Shown here: positions 12,819-24,933 of the stretch, piece by piece
How the letters are laid out: the number at the start of each line of letters is the position of its first letter
How positions within the stretch are numbered: the first letter of the stretch is position 1
Source of the DNA: Diatrype stigma
Taxonomy: Eukaryota; Ascomycota; Sordariomycetes; Xylariales; Diatrypaceae
Direction of reading: 5' to 3'
NCBI GenBank assembly: GCA_022225965.2
Contig: JAKJXP020000136.1
Location: 35,374-99,373 of the forward strand
DNA length: 64,000 nucleotides
Program-made: the position numbers and the translations under genes
Notes under the pieces: model-generated
Database searches by the model: none
What the model saw: the letters and a program-made list of their open reading frames with translations, nothing else
What the model was told of the DNA's origin: nothing

Positions 12819-12824
12819 GCCAAG
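12819..12824 (+). promoter_or_regulatory. PacC consensus site close to pacC start
   Basis: GCCAAG lies 84 bp upstream of the pacC ATG, in what is probably the transcribed leader. A bound repressor here could block transcription, but this is inference from position only. Confidence 0.4.
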
Positions 12825-12907
12825 AAACCAAGGAATACAAGGAGTACCGGACGGGAATACAAGGGGTATACCTACTATATACCTACAAGGAATAGGAGTG
12901 AGCCGCC

Positions 12908-14928
12908 ATGTCTGCCCCTCCAGCGCCTGCAGAGCCCACCAATCCGGCTGTTCAGTCGGGAGGTGAGAGCTCCAACTCCAGCGCCACCACCCCTGCACCT
13001 TCAACCACAACCACCGCCACCTCGCAGTCGAGCACTTCGACCGAGGAGTCGCTGATCTGCCGCTGGAACAACTGTCTCGAGAAATTCAACACTGCCGAGA
13101 CCCTCTATGTAAGACCCTTTACGCGCATGATGAGCATGATGAGCATGATGAACATATCAGGATCATCAGCATAATCACTATATACCCATGAGCGCGAAAC
13201 TAACGGCCCGTAGGAACACATCTGCGAGAAGCACGTTGGTCGCAAGAGCACCAACAACCTGAACTTGACATGCCAGTGGAACCAATGCAGGACAACCACT
13301 GTCAAGCGAGATCACATTACCTCGCATATCCGTGTCCATGTCCCCCTGAAGCCACACAAGTGTGATTTCTGTGGCAAGAGCTTCAAGCGGCCTCAGGACC
13401 TGAAGAAGCACGTCAAGGTATGAAGCATTATATCATCTCTTATCCACCTACCAGGTGTCGATTCTCGGGACTAACGATGCTCCTCTACTAGACCCATGCC
13501 GACGACTCCGTCCTGGTGCGATCTCCTGAGCAGCATGGAGGTATGAACGGTGCTTACAGAGCCCAAACCAAAGGTACGAACGAACAAGCTCGTTTCCAAC
13601 TTCTTGATTTCCTTCGAGGCTAATATTGCCTCTCAGCTCCCTCTAGCTACTATGATCACACTGGCCAAATCCGTACTAACCAGGCTCCCTTTGGTCAGCC
13701 GTCCCACCCCGCCAATGGTCATACTAGCAGTTATTATCAACACCATGGGCCTTCATTTGGTGGCCCCATGTACTACCAGGCACTTGGTGGCCGGAGCGAT
13801 CATATGGGTTACCATGCTGCCGCTGCCGAGTTCGACAACCGCAAGCGGACTTACGACGCCCTGAACGATTTCTTCGGTGAAGCGAAGCGCCGTCAGATGG
13901 ATCCAGCCTCGTACGCGCAAGTCGGCCAGAGATTGATGCCACTGCACGGTGCCCTCCCTATCCACTCGGGGTCGCTCCCAGCTGAGTACCTCCCGGCACC
14001 TGCGGTCGTCCCTGTCGATGGCCATGGTGGCCACGGACCCTACCAGCAGCACTATGCTCTACCACCCATGCCGAATGTTCGCACTAAGAACGACCTGATC
14101 CAGATCGATCAGATTCTCGAACAGATGCAGAGCACAGTGTACGAGAACTCCAACACGGCAGCCGCTGCAGGCGTGCACCAGCCCGGATCACACTATCTTC
14201 CCCTGAGCTTCCGCCACAGCCAATCGCCGCCGCACTCGGCCGCTCATGGCCAGTCAGCAATCCCGACAGGCGCATACTCCGCCGCGCACGTGGCTTCGCC
14301 GTTGACGGCCGTCTCTTCTACGCACTCGAACGGCACACCGGCCGTCACGCCGCCCTCGAGCTCACTCTCGTACACCTCGGGCCACTCGCCCACCGCCTCG
14401 TCCTCCGGCCTCTCGCCCTCGTCGCGGCACAGCTCCACCACATCGGCGCTGTACCCGACGCTGCCGGCGGTGACGTCGGGCTACCCGGGCCAGTCGGCGA
14501 CGTCGACGCTGGGGCCGAACTTCGACTCGGACCCGCGGCGCCGCTACTCGGGCAGCATGCTGCAGCGCGCGGCCGTCGGCCCGCGGCCCGTGGCGGTGGA
14601 GCGCGACACGTCGATGGCGACGACGTCGCCCAAGGCGGTGGCGGCGCCGCCGCCGCCGCCCGAGTCGGCCGTGTCGTCGGTCAGCTCCCCCTCGGCCGAG
14701 TCCGAGGCCAGCAACACCGAGACCCAGCAGGACCAGGCGTACGAGGCCTGGCTCGAGAACGTCCGCGTCATCGAGTACCTGCGCGAGTACGTCATCGACC
14801 GCCTCAAGCGCGGCGAGTACGACGCCGAGAGCCCGTCCGCGGCGAGCAACCACTCGTCACCCATGGACACTGACTCGCCTACCCGGCCGCCCTCGCAGCC
14901 TGCCTACCCTGCTCTTCCCCTACCGTGA
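12908..14928 (+). CDS. pacC: pH-response zinc-finger transcription factor PacC
   Basis: Four exons: 12908-13108, 13214-13417, 13492-13573 and 13637-14928, giving 592 aa. All three introns are GT-AG. Three C2H2 fingers occupy residues 51-137: finger 1 C51/C56/H69/H74 is split by intron 1, finger 2 is C87/C92/H105/H109, and finger 3 is C117/C120/H133/H137 with intron 2 just before its last histidine. Finger 3 contains [19 protein letters not shown], typical of PacC/Rim101. Other family marks are [18 protein letters not shown], two YPxL motifs (YPTL near 435, YPAL near 586) of the kind bound by PalA, and a C-terminal block [20 protein letters not shown]. In relatives the full-length protein is cleaved at alkaline pH through the Pal pathway and the N-terminal part then enters the nucleus. 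The upstream hexamer cluster suggests autoregulation. Low-complexity Ser/Pro/Ala and GC-rich codon use fill the C-terminal half. Confidence 0.95.
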
Positions 14929-16979
14929 GGCTGGTTTTACTCTGGTCCGGGATGAGGACGGAGAAAGGAGGAATTGAGGGACAGAAAAGAGGAGGAAAAA
15001 AAGAAGGAACAAACAAAAAGAAGGGGGCCAATGCAGAGAGACGAAGGGCATATACGACTGTCCAACAGGAGGAACGGAATGAACACGCCTAATTAGGCTC
15101 GAGATATGGGGCCAGGGCGTTGTTATTACTTTTATTATTAAATTCTTACGACGACGGGTACGGATGATATTTGATTTTTGACTTGACGAATTGGCTGGCT
15201 TTTGACGAGGAAGAGAGAGAAATCATTACTAGAAGGCAGGTTTTGTTTTCGCTTTTCCAAACAAAGAAACATCAAAAATGGCGGGAGGCCCGTGCCTGCC
15301 TGCCTTGCCTGCCTGCTGATGATGATGGCGGTGGTGCTTATGGGATTGCGTGTTTTGATCTTGATGAAGGAAAGGAGGGACGGAGGGAAACTGGAATCAC
15401 GGTGTTGTTTTGCTTTCTTATTTATGTAAACCTGGCCGTTTCAGATGCCTGCTTGCCTACTTTACTTCACCTCTTACTTCTACTGTAGAGTTTTCAAGGA
15501 TGGAAAGTAAACTAGGTATTTTAGCTAGCTTTTTTACCTCTTCTCACTTCTACAAAAACGTTCATCTCAGCCTACTCAACTCAACTACTTGCCTCTTTTT
15601 ATCTGATTGGTGAACGCAGCGCAATGAACGAATCACTAGGCCTGGTTTCCCTATCCTCGATACGATCGAACAACTAACGTAACGGCGATCATCCTATAAA
15701 TATCGGCGTTGGTTGATGTAATTGTAGATAGGGCCGGCAGATCGGGGAGCTTAAGTAGATTGATCAATTGGTTGATTCTCCAAAGACAAACACCTTCAGT
15801 CTCAGGAAATGTGAAAACACAACCCCCCGAGCACCGTACGCAAGTAGGCACGAAAGTAGCTGGACTGTTTGTTCCATTGGGGAAGTCTATAGGTACTCGT
15901 ATATCATGTTGATTTCGGGCCTAAGTACTTACTTAGGCAACCATGGCTACTTGACGAGAAGTAGACATTGGTTCAAAAGGCCGCCCTGACTGCTGCTGCT
16001 GTCTACCTAAATATGCATGATTGCTGTGCTGTGCTGTGCTATGCTGGCCTGACCATACCGTACATAACTCAATCTCGAACGGACGAACGAACGCTTGACG
16101 TGTATAGACACCCGCTTGCTTCGTATATATGTCGGTACCTACACCGAGGTATATACTTGCTCGCCTAGCCTGCGGTGTCGAACGTCGACGAGCCGAATCG
16201 TCAGCGCACTGCCAGCCCAGCCAGACAAGACCCTGATTTTGTACTCGATCAAATGCTACTTCCACGGGACTGTGTTCCGCCAACTGCCCGCAACTCTTTA
16301 TCACCCACCCGACTGCACCCACCTGTCCACGGCCCAGCCCATTTCGTGCTGGTGCGCATCGACTCATCTCAGCCTGAGGTCCCTGAGGGCTCTGACCTAC
16401 CCAACTGCCCAGCAGCCGTCAGCCATATGTGCGCTTCTCATGCAAGGGATCCCTAGCTGGTAGTTTACTGTGGCGATAGGTAGTTGGTTGGCGACTGAGT
16501 CAAAAGCATGCTGTCGACTTAAAGCCCTGGCAAGTAGGGGACCGACGAACAGGCAGGCACCTCTTACATGGAAACGTGTCGATCGCCATTGTGCGGCAGC
16601 GCTCATTTGGGGTAGGCAGGTTTGCCCAGTATACTAAGTAGATAAAGGCGCACCATGTATGCATCATCCGGATGGTACATTTTTGTCCTTCAGTCGTACC
16701 AGCCACGGCGGAATAACGCTCCACGGGCGAATCGGTATTGCGTTGAGTAGAAAGAAGAAGGCAGGTCTTTATTTCCGTCGGGAACCTCCCCGCGCTTCCT
16801 TCCTTCATGACCTAGCAAAGTAGTCGTAGCGTGGATGATTGCTTGCCGACCATGGGGAAGATGCCCCAAAAGATACGCCTCAAACGACGAGCCAAGTCAA
16901 TCAACCCTGAGTCAGGTTCAGAAGAGTAAAATCCCGAGCAGTGAGAGCGGGGATCCGTTAACCTCTTTTTTTCTCTCTT
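14929..16979. other. Intergenic region between pacC and swc5
   Basis: The first several hundred bases, including an A/G-rich stretch at 14960-15030, are probably pacC 3' UTR. No gene is supported beyond that. Short frames here have no motifs. The swc5 gene ends convergently at 16980, so its 3' UTR also falls in this spacer. Confidence 0.5.
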
Positions 16980-18083
16980 TCACGCGCGCCCCGCCACCCT
17001 AGCCCTCCGCGCATCCTCCTCCCGGTGAGCCTCGACGCGCGCCAGGAAGTCCTGGCGGTGGACGTACGAGTCCTTGGACTTGCCGGCGAGCTCGAGCTCG
17101 TCCTTGATGCCCTCCTGGTCGACGTAGCCGGCCCAGTCCATGCGGCTCTTCTCGACGACGTTCAGCTTCTTGGCCTTGGCCTGGGCCTGCTGCTGCTCGC
17201 GCAGCTGGAGCCGGGCCGCCATGCCCAGGTTCAGATCGGCGCGCTGCAGGTGCTGCGCGGCCAGGCCCTCGACGACGGGCTCGAACATGGACCGGAACGC
17301 TTTCCGCGGCTTGCTCTTCGGCTGCGCTTCTTCTTCGGCGGCGGCGGCATCGTCGGCTGCTAGGGCTGCCGCCCCCTTGGCCCCCAGTGACGCGAGGTAG
17401 AGCTTGGCCTCAGCTGACTCCCGGGACACTAGCTTCTCCTCCGTGTGCACCTTTCCGGCGAAATTGTAAGTGCGCTTGATCTTGATCATCGCCGGGGGCT
17501 CCATGGTGGTGGTGTCTCCCTCTCCGTTCTCTTTCCCCCTTCGAGCTTCGCTGCCATTCTCCTTTTCCTTCTCTTGCGTGTCCTCGCCTCGAGATACCTC
17601 TTTCTCCCGTTGCTGCTCCGCGTCGGTCTTCGGAGGTACTACGGGGGCGGCCGTCATCTTCGCCCATAGGTCGTCGACGTCCACGGTCACCGGGCCCGTG
17701 ATGGCGTGGGACTTGCGCTCGGCCTTCTCCTGCGCCCGCATGCTGCGCGTCTTGATGAGGCCGCCCTCCCCGCCCTCGTCGTCTTCAGCAGCCGCTGCTG
17801 TTGCTGCGGCGCCATCCTTCCGCTTCGCCTTCTTCTTGCGCTTCTTCGCTTTCTGTATTATCGCCTCGTCGCCCGAGTTCTCAAATCCGTCGTCGTCGTC
17901 ATTCTCGCCAGTGGGCCGTTTGCGCTTCTGCGTTGTTGCTGCTGCACGGGGTCGGTCGTCGCTCTCCTCTCCTTCTTCGGATTCAGAAGCATCCGAGGCG
18001 CCTTCCGCGGGGGCAGCATCCGGCGCAAAGTCGGAGTCCTCGTCCGACGCGTAGTCTTCGTCTATGGGGAGTTCTGGAGGCAT
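16980..18083 (-). CDS. swc5: SWR1-complex protein 5 (Swc5, BCNT family)
   Basis: A single-exon gene for 367 aa. The C-terminal BCNT domain spans about residues 288-355 and contains LNVVEKSRMDWAGYVDQEGI, then DELELAGKSKDSYVHRQDFL, with the diagnostic W317 and the YVHRQDFLARVE ending. The N-terminal half is acidic (DEDYASDEDSDFAP, SESEEGEESDD), followed by lysine-rich stretches (KAKKRKKKAKRK) and a DDLWAKM motif at about 137-143, which resembles the H2A-H2B binding motif of Swc5. Length fits the family. Swc5 is the subunit of the SWR1 remodeller needed for exchange of H2A.Z into nucleosomes. Alanine-rich loops (residues 92-99 and 238-249) are local expansions. Confidence 0.9.
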   Translation of the reverse strand: MPPELPIDEDYASDEDSDFAPDAAPAEGASDASESEEGEESDDRPRAAATTQKRKRPTGENDDDDGFENSGDEAIIQKAKKRKKKAKRKDGAAATAAAAEDDEGGEGGLIKTRSMRAQEKAERKSHAITGPVTVDVDDLWAKMTAAPVVPPKTDAEQQREKEVSRGEDTQEKEKENGSEARRGKENGEGDTTTMEPPAMIKIKRTYNFAGKVHTEEKLVSRESAEAKLYLASLGAKGAAALAADDAAAAEEEAQPKSKPRKAFRSMFEPVVEGLAAQHLQRADLNLGMAARLQLREQQQAQAKAKKLNVVEKSRMDWAGYVDQEGIKDELELAGKSKDSYVHRQDFLARVEAHREEDARRARVAGRA

Positions 18084-18759
18084 GGTGACGGAAGCAGCTC
18101 CGAGATGCTCAATGAGGAGAGATGAAGTCCTAGCGATGGAAAAGATGGGTGGATGTATTTACTCTACCTACCTCTTGTAAAGTAATTAATAACAGTGAGC
18201 AACCTTTAGGCAGTTGAACATTTTAGCAGGCCTGATCAGCGTTCCATTGCCCCCAGTTGCGCGCTAAATCGGAGCTTGGGCCTGCACTAGCTAGCAGCTA
18301 TTGGACTAGTAGGTATGTACATACATACTGGTGCCTAGTAACCCCCGCCAAAATATGCTGCCGCTGTCTTCTAGAATCTAGCGACGCCATCGGCAATTGA
18401 CTTAAGGTTGTATGTACAATACTACAACACCGTTGGGGTGCGCTATGAAGTTGATCGAACGAGCTTCTCACAGTCATTCTACCCACCCCTGCCACCATGT
18501 AGGGGGAAGCTCCTTGGTTTGTTCAGATGACATGCAGTTGTCTTACTGAGGCAATTTAAGCCAATTGAGGCCAATTCAGAACCCAAGTTGCGCCTTATAA
18601 AGAACCCTGGGTTTCGTATTCTTTGATTTTGGTAGCAACATTTATACTCCTGAACAGCTATGTACTTCGTAGACCACTCTGTCCCCGATCATGTAACTAT
18701 TCAGCTGTCGGTCATCCGACACCTTCACCATCACCAATACCATCACCATCTTTCCGAGC
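18084..18759. other. Spacer between swc5 and the MAPEG gene
   Basis: Holds the swc5 promoter and the 3' end of the MAPEG gene, both on the minus strand. I see no coding sequence or RNA gene in it. Confidence 0.5.
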
Positions 18760-19312
18760 TCAGAACCCCCAGTACGACTTGACGAGGTACGCGGCGTAGC
18801 CAGCCAGGCCGAGCTGGACCCCAATGGTGCCGAAGTAGCCCACGGGGCGCCCGAGGCCCATGCCCCCTTCCTTCAGCAGACCGAACTCGCTGTGCGCGAC
18901 GCGCAGCGCGAACAGGGAGGCCAGAGCCGCCGTGAGGTAGGACCGGTTCCCGCCGTTGAGCTCGGCGGTCGCGGCGAGGATGAAGGCGAGCGGGACGTTC
19001 TCCACGAAGTTCTGGTGGCAGCGCGAGGCGCGGAAGAGCTTGTTCTCCTTGTACGAGCCGCCCTCCTTGCCTGACGATGCGGAGGAGTTGTCGCCAAGGT
19101 AGTGCTTGTCCGCGAGCCGGTTCGAGACCACGCGCCAGCTTAGCAGCGAGTTGTAGACGGCGAAGGGCAGGGCGAAGAAGCCCGTCACGGCTGTGTTTTC
19201 AGGGGATTAGCGTCGATAGCAAACCTTTCAGGGGCAATGGGCGTCAGGAGACCGGAAACTCACGCAATAGGGGTGTGAGGATTGGCGCAGAAAGGCCGAT
19301 TGAGGTCGTCAT
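18760..19312 (-). CDS. MAPEG-family membrane protein
   Basis: Two exons on the minus strand: 19312-19264 and 19190-18760, with a 73-nt GT-AG intron at 19191-19263. The product is 159 aa. MAPEG marks include an early helix PVTGFFALPFAVYNSLLSWRV, the core FVENVPLAFILAATAE and RVAHSEFGLL, and a final hydrophobic segment VQLGLAGYAAYLVKSY. Three to four membrane spans are visible, as expected for the family, and the length is typical. MAPEG proteins are glutathione- or lipid-related membrane enzymes of the endoplasmic reticulum or outer mitochondrial membrane. The substrate of this fungal branch cannot be told from sequence. The splice was chosen because it joins a start codon in good context (MTTSIGLSAPILTPLL) in phase with the helix. 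Confidence 0.83.
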
Positions 19313-20094
19313 GTTGGCAGCTGTTACTTTAGGCAAAACAACTTTGTACGTTGTAAGGTCAGCGAAGATGGATTGGAAACAGAGAGATGGTAGGTTATCT
19401 AAACAAGTTATCGAAGGAGATGGATGGTAGTGACTATCACAGGAGCAGCAGCTCATTTATTAAGCAACCACAGCTACTATCAACTAACGCTATTTCTATT
19501 TCCATTTGTCTACGGCACATGGTTGTTTCCTGAATCGTTGGTATTATGGGACTACCAACGCCAAAAACAGCTCGTCGAGGTTAAACAGTGACTAAGAGAA
19601 TGTAGCATTGCTGCGACTAGCAACGGTCGAAAGGAGAAATGTGTGGAAACACTGGAAACACATCATCGAATGATTTCAAATCATCCGGGAGGGAGGTTGC
19701 AACACCGTGGTTTTGTAGCCAAGTACACACGCATATCATCTTAGTAAAGAGACCGAACTAACACGACGACAACCAAAACTTTGACTATCCCCCCGGGACT
19801 GGGGGGGCCCGGGCCATCGCCGTTCATACGTTGAGACTTTGAGATGTTGAGATGACGGCCACCTGCATGGCCGATTTAGGGCAGCAGCTCCCACCTTGAA
19901 GTCACTGACGTCAGCGCCCGTCCTACGTCATATATATGCGTACTGTGTCGCTTATAGAGACTCAGTGTTTGTCGGGTCCATCCAGGAGGTATAAGTATAT
20001 AAGCAATATAGATCATGAAGCCATAAACCCATGATAGCAACGCCAGAAACCTTGCCCTGAGAAAGAATTCTAACCAAAACCAAAAACGCCGACC
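19313..20094. other. Divergent spacer between MAPEG and CsbD-like genes
   Basis: The flanking genes are transcribed away from each other, so this 0.8 kb probably contains both promoters. A GC island with CCCCCGGGACTGGGGGGGCCCGGG-like sequence lies near 19790-19815. A TATATAAG-like stretch near 19990 lies upstream of the CsbD-like gene. No coding sequence is seen. Confidence 0.45.
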
Positions 20095-20553
20095 ATGTCC
20101 GGAAACAACACCAACCAGCACCCCTCCCTCGTCGGCGGTCACGCCGAGTACATCAAGGGTGCAGCAGAGGTGAGTTACGCCATTCGGGTGCGATGCCAAC
20201 AGACGAGCTAGTTCATTTAGTATACCTATATGGCTCATGAAATTGCTTTCCCTCGCCGATAGGAGGCAGCCCAACTGGAGAGGAGGGAACAAGAAAGACC
20301 GGAAACCCCTCGTACTTGATCACTAACTTCCGCATAATACCTACAGTCTGCCATTGGTAGCGTCACGGGCTCGCACGCCTGGACGAGCTCGGGAGAGCAG
20401 GACAAGGCCCACGCCGTCGACGCCATGAAAGCCGCGGGCGAAGCTCGCGACCCGGCGACTCAGGGGTACGGCAAGGCGGAGCAGAAGCTCGGCCAGGTGA
20501 CGGGCTGCGAGGGCATGGTGAAGGAGGGAACCGCAAGCAAGAAGCCAGAATGA
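20095..20553 (+). CDS. CsbD-like / Hmp1-type small protein
   Basis: Two exons, 20095-20169 and 20347-20553, with a GT-AG intron of 177 nt (donor GTGAGT, branch CACTAAC, acceptor CTACAG). The product is 93 aa. It begins MSGNNTNQHPSLVGGHAEYI and continues KGAAESAIGSVTGSHAWTSS, then ends with YGKAEQKLGQVTGCEGM and a charged tail. The repeated pattern of an amphipathic helix followed by G-x-V/A-T-G is that of CsbD-like proteins and of fungal relatives of Ustilago Hmp1, described as binding mismatched and cruciform DNA. Several relatives are stress-induced. The product is hydrophilic and has no signal peptide. The biochemical role here is inferred. Confidence 0.8.
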
Positions 20554-21067
20554 AGAATGGAGGGTGAAGGATAAAGCGATCGGCCATGCTGGAAGTTTGC
20601 CCTGGCAGAAATATGTGTACGAATAAAACAACGAACGGCGTTATGGGAGTTTCATTACGGTAGCAACAATGGCAAATAACTACGTTGGCTTCTCTTCTGT
20701 CTGTCTACCCCAAATCATAGGTACACAGAACCGCGGTAGTTTCATCGAGAAATCCACCGTACAATTCTATCTTGCTAGAAATCTCTTCGACGATGCTTCG
20801 AGACGAGAGGATGCCAGCAAAACCACCGTGACGCCCCATTTCCATGCCCCTAATTGGCAAATAATCTTGAGACCTTGGTTGGAATGGATAACAATCTCGA
20901 TGACCACAAGAACTCCGTTCCGTGACATGCAGGGGGTTATGTAGGCATTCAAAGCGCATATCTATTTATGTATTACTGGCTTCGGAGACCCCCTTGTGCA
21001 CTCCCAATGATGGTGACAATTTGTTTCTAATTTGATTTCATTTCATTCGTTCTTTCCTGTCCTGGCC
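20554..21067. other. Convergent spacer
   Basis: Lies between the stop of the CsbD-like gene and the stop of the TIP41-like gene, which converge. It should hold both 3' UTRs. No further gene is visible. Confidence 0.45.
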
Positions 21068-21718
21068 TCAGGACTTCAACGTGACGCTCTCGAGCGTCTG
21101 CTCCACTATAGGCAATAAGTCCGCGATCTTGTTCGCGTCCCTCAGGGCGATTGTGATCTCGTCGGGCCTCAAGCCCGTCATGAGAAGCGCCTGTAAAGCA
21201 AATTGTATCGAGGTTAGCCAACAACGTTTTTCTATGCATGCCGGTTTTCAAGGGGAGGGGGGTTGATGAAGGAGAAGAAAATATCGAAAAAAATAAAAAA
21301 TAAAATCATAAGGGGTAAGGGGGTGGTGGGCATGGGGATCAATCAATCAGTGCGCATAACACACACGAACAAACAAACAACACAACACAACCACCAACAA
21401 CCAACAACAACATACCCTCCTCGCATCCTCGAAGGCGGCCTCGCGGGCGGTGTACTCGCGCGTGACCTCCTCGGCGTCGAAGTCGACGTAGACGCGGGCG
21501 TCGCGGACGCGGACGACGACGCCGTCGACGCGCAGGAAGAGGCGGCACAGCAGCAGCAGGCGGCGCTCGTGCACGCGCACCTTGGCGCTCAGCACCGACA
21601 CGCCGTTGTCGTCCAGCTCGCTCTCGTACAGCACCACCTCGTCGAAGAACAGGATCGGGTCCCGCCGCTTCAGCAGCTCCAGCGGGATCGCCTTCGTCGT
21701 CGGCCGGAACCGGAGGTC

Positions 21719-21750
<32 letters not shown>

Positions 21751-22453
21751 CCTCCTCCTGCTGGTGGTGGTTTTGGTTCTGGTGGTGATTCGGCCGTCCC
21801 TGTTCCTCCTTGCTCTCTTCCCTCTCCTCTCCTTGCTGTTGTGCCCCGCTGCCTGTCGTCGTCGTAACTGTATCTGTAGCCGTGCCATCACCAGGACCAT
21901 GCTGCGACCTCGTCCCCGTCCCCGTCCCTGTCCCCGTCCCCGACGATCCCGGCACCGTCACGGTACCCCGATACGCGGTACTATAGCTCCAGTCGAACGG
22001 GCGCACGACCTCCATGATATCGCGGGTGTCGCCGGCGCGCTCGCGGCTCGCGGCCCACGACCTTGCGTGCGCGACCTGCAGCAGCCCGCCCTCGGGCAGG
22101 CCGGTCTTGTCGACGCCGTCGAGGGCGTCGCGCGCCCGGAACGCGATGGCCCACCCGCTCGGCGCGTGCGACACCGCCAGCAGGTTGTCGCCGAAGATCA
22201 TCTCCGGCACCGGGATCCCCAGGTCCGCCTCCAGCGCCGCGATCGGCCCCGCCTTGGAGATCGGCAGCTTCCGGCTCGCGATCGCGAACGGGCCCTGCCG
22301 GTGCGTCCGCGTCGCCCGCGCCAGGTCCGCCTCCGTTGGGAACGCCGCCCCTGCCGCCCCTGCTCCTGCCCCTGGCACCACCCCCGCCGTCATAGGTGGT
22401 GGGGTGTGGTGCGGCGGCGGTGGTGGTGCCGGCTGACGGCTTGTTGCTGTCAT
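21068..22453 (-). CDS. tip41: TIP41-like regulator of TOR/PP2A signalling
   Basis: Two exons on the minus strand, 22453-21416 and 21190-21068, with a 225-nt GT-AG intron at 21191-21415. The product is 386 aa. The TIP41 domain begins near residue 54 with GPFAIASRKLPISKAGPI and GIPVPEMIFGDN, and continues with DALDGVDK, the FDWSYSTAYRGTV segment, DPILFFDEVVLYESELDDNG and LLLLCRLFLRVDGV. Exon 2 ends with GLRPDEITIALRDANKIAD. In yeast TIP41 binds Tap42 or the PP2A-like catalytic subunit and modulates TOR signalling. A long insert of Gly-Thr, Gln/Glu and polyserine (residues about 165-246) interrupts the domain; the serine run comes from a CTG/CAG trinucleotide repeat. The proline-rich N-terminus of about 50 residues is probably disordered. 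Confidence 0.92.
21720..21750. repeat. CTG trinucleotide repeat inside TIP41 gene
   Basis: About ten CTG units in a row. On the coding strand they read AGC and encode a polyserine run in the linker insert of the TIP41-like protein. Its in-frame nature means length changes would not break the gene. Confidence 0.85.
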
Positions 22454-24933
22454 GGTGGAATGGTGGAATGATTGGTTGGTGGTTTGTTCGTCGCTACTCT
22501 AGTTGCTCCTTTCAAGTGGCAGTTGGTTGGTTGGCTTAATGTGCTAAGCCAGCTAGGTTTATATGCTCTGGTAGGAATAAGACCGAAGGTACCTGGTATT
22601 GAGAGTTGGTTGTCCTGGTGGGGGATGGGGGTAAAAGCCAGGCAGGACGTGGAAGCTTTTCATGTTGGTTGTAACTGGTAACGAAGGAGGGGCAACTTTC
22701 AGTGTTCCACTGGTAGGGGAGCTCGTGTGGGGCACCTACCTACCTATGTTGCACTAAACTGCGGGAACCAAGAGCCCCGGCAGCCCGGCTTCTATTCATA
22801 CATACCTAGGTATGTAGTTACATACTACATACAACTACGTACAGCTGACTGCCACGCTCATGCCATGCCGGATAACATTTCTGCTTTAAACAGGGGGGGG
22901 TATTCATTTAGTCAACAGGTCTTACCAGCTACCGATGTTTCTTATAGCTCCATTGTGTGTAAAGATTATCTAGTAGTCAAGGGAAGCCTGGCTGTAAAAG
23001 CAGCTTCTGAGACCCTTACCCTGTGCGATTAACTTCAGCCTGTGTGAGGTATCTGCCCAGCCGGCGTCGTATTATAACCCCCCCCACCCTTTCGCTGTAT
23101 GGCACATGGTGACTGACTTCCCACACTTGATGTATACAGTAAGTATGTAGACCAACTAGTGCTACGGATTTCGTGTGGATCTACGATGTTCTAAATCCTG
23201 AGGTAAAGTGAGGCGAAGTGAAACTAAGTATTAAGGAGAGGAATTGTGTAGTAGATATCACCTTTTAATGAATCTCTACACCTCCTAATCATCGCGGTCT
23301 TATTCATATCCCCCCCTTATGTTTCCCCGCCAACTAATCTTTGTATAAACAAAACTTCCATGGTGAACATTAGGGGGTATACCCACTACACATGTAGGTA
23401 TAGTTTGTCCGAAGGGTAAATACTTGAGTAAATTACCCACAGCACGGGGACATCAGAGGCGATCTCGGTTCGAGTTTGGATCTTCCTACCCGGCTGAGTG
23501 AGGTGCCCTGGCTTATAGAGAAGGACGTATCTGTCGCCGGTTAGATAGAAACTTGATATTTCATAGCGACACCTAACTATTGATCATGTCTATCCAGCAG
23601 TGGCTGCAGCCATCGCATGGAAGAGATACTCTATCCCCGGGAACGGGGGAGTATCGCTGGCCCCAATGTACGTTCGGACTATACCATACCATACGTCTAG
23701 AATGAAGGAGGCGCTTGTTGAGAAGATGTGAATGCATCTTGTCTCGGACATGGCTGTCATTTCTTTGACATCTACAATTTAGATCATAGCTTGGGTAGCC
23801 ATGATCGGCGGTTGCCGACGGAACTGCTGTTAACGACTTGGGGCCTGGCAGCATTACTAGGCCCCGGACAACCCGGGATGAGTGATATGAAGTAGCGAGT
23901 TGGGAACAAAAGGAAATAGTTGCACAATCACCCTTTTGATAGCTCGGACCTAAGAAAGGGGCTGGGCAAAGCTTAGATCAGACCAGAGCTTCGACCATTC
24001 GTCTCCGGTAAGGGGAGGGAGAAAACGGGGATAGAGACGCTGGCCTCGAGCTTCGTTGGGCCTATCTTATCAGCAACACACATGTGTCGGTAACATTCCG
24101 AAGACGGGTGTCTGTCCAGGAGATGGCTATGGCACGGCAAGGCCCTGGTATCATAGACGCCCAGGTTGACTCATCACTACTTACCTACCTGAGTGCGTGG
24201 GGCGGCGCTGAGGCATAGCAAGCTGACCCGAAGTCACTGCAATCTCGAACAGCACAGCGGGGCCTTCGATAACAGCTCGGCAGACAGGTGAGCACGATGT
24301 AAGCGACTTCGAGGATCAAGACGTTGATGTAATGATTTATATGATATCTTTCGTTCCGGAATGTTTCTATATGTTGGATAAAGACGCCTAACTTTCTTGT
24401 ATAGCTTCAAAGTGTATTTCCTCGCTTCGACAATTATCTAACTGCTTGGTTGGTTGTTGGTTGTTGGTTGGGAGATTGGGAGGGGATAAGGGGACGTTGA
24501 AGAGAAGGTATTTTTTGGAACTCGTGTGCGCAAGGAAAGCAAGGGAATTGTCGAAGAAAGAGGCGTAACTTGAATCCCGTCACATCGGCTTCGTAGACTT
24601 CAGTACTTAATTTCAGCATATCGTAAGCGTTGTCGGCGTGTAGGGGTTCTCGTGAGGATGTGTATGTCGATCACAACCGGGTGATGGGTGGTATTAGGTG
24701 GTGGCGCAACGTTAAATCTGCGTTCGTGATCTGCCATGAGTGAAATGACCGCATCAAAATAGAGCTTACGATAATGCCTCGCTATGCAAGAAGCTGCGGG
24801 CCGAAGTAACGGGATCCTTCCAGGTCGGCAGACACGACACGTGTATAATCGTGAGAGAACCGGGCCCGTCGCCGCATTATCCCGTTTCTTTTTTTCTTCT
24901 TCTTGTAGCTGGCTGGTGACCATCGCCTCCTAG
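22454..24933. other. Gene-free region
   Basis: The TIP41 promoter is at the left and the 3' end of the SET-MYND gene at the right. Between them I see no supported gene. The sequence has several TACCTAGGTATG-like blocks (near 22803-22815) and C- and G-runs. A stretch near 23468-23490 has a GGTTCGAG box but no partner stems, so I do not call a tRNA. Confidence 0.5.

Noticed and set aside
23455..23510. Possible tRNA from a GGTTCGAG box
   Set aside because: The bases either side do not form T or acceptor stems.
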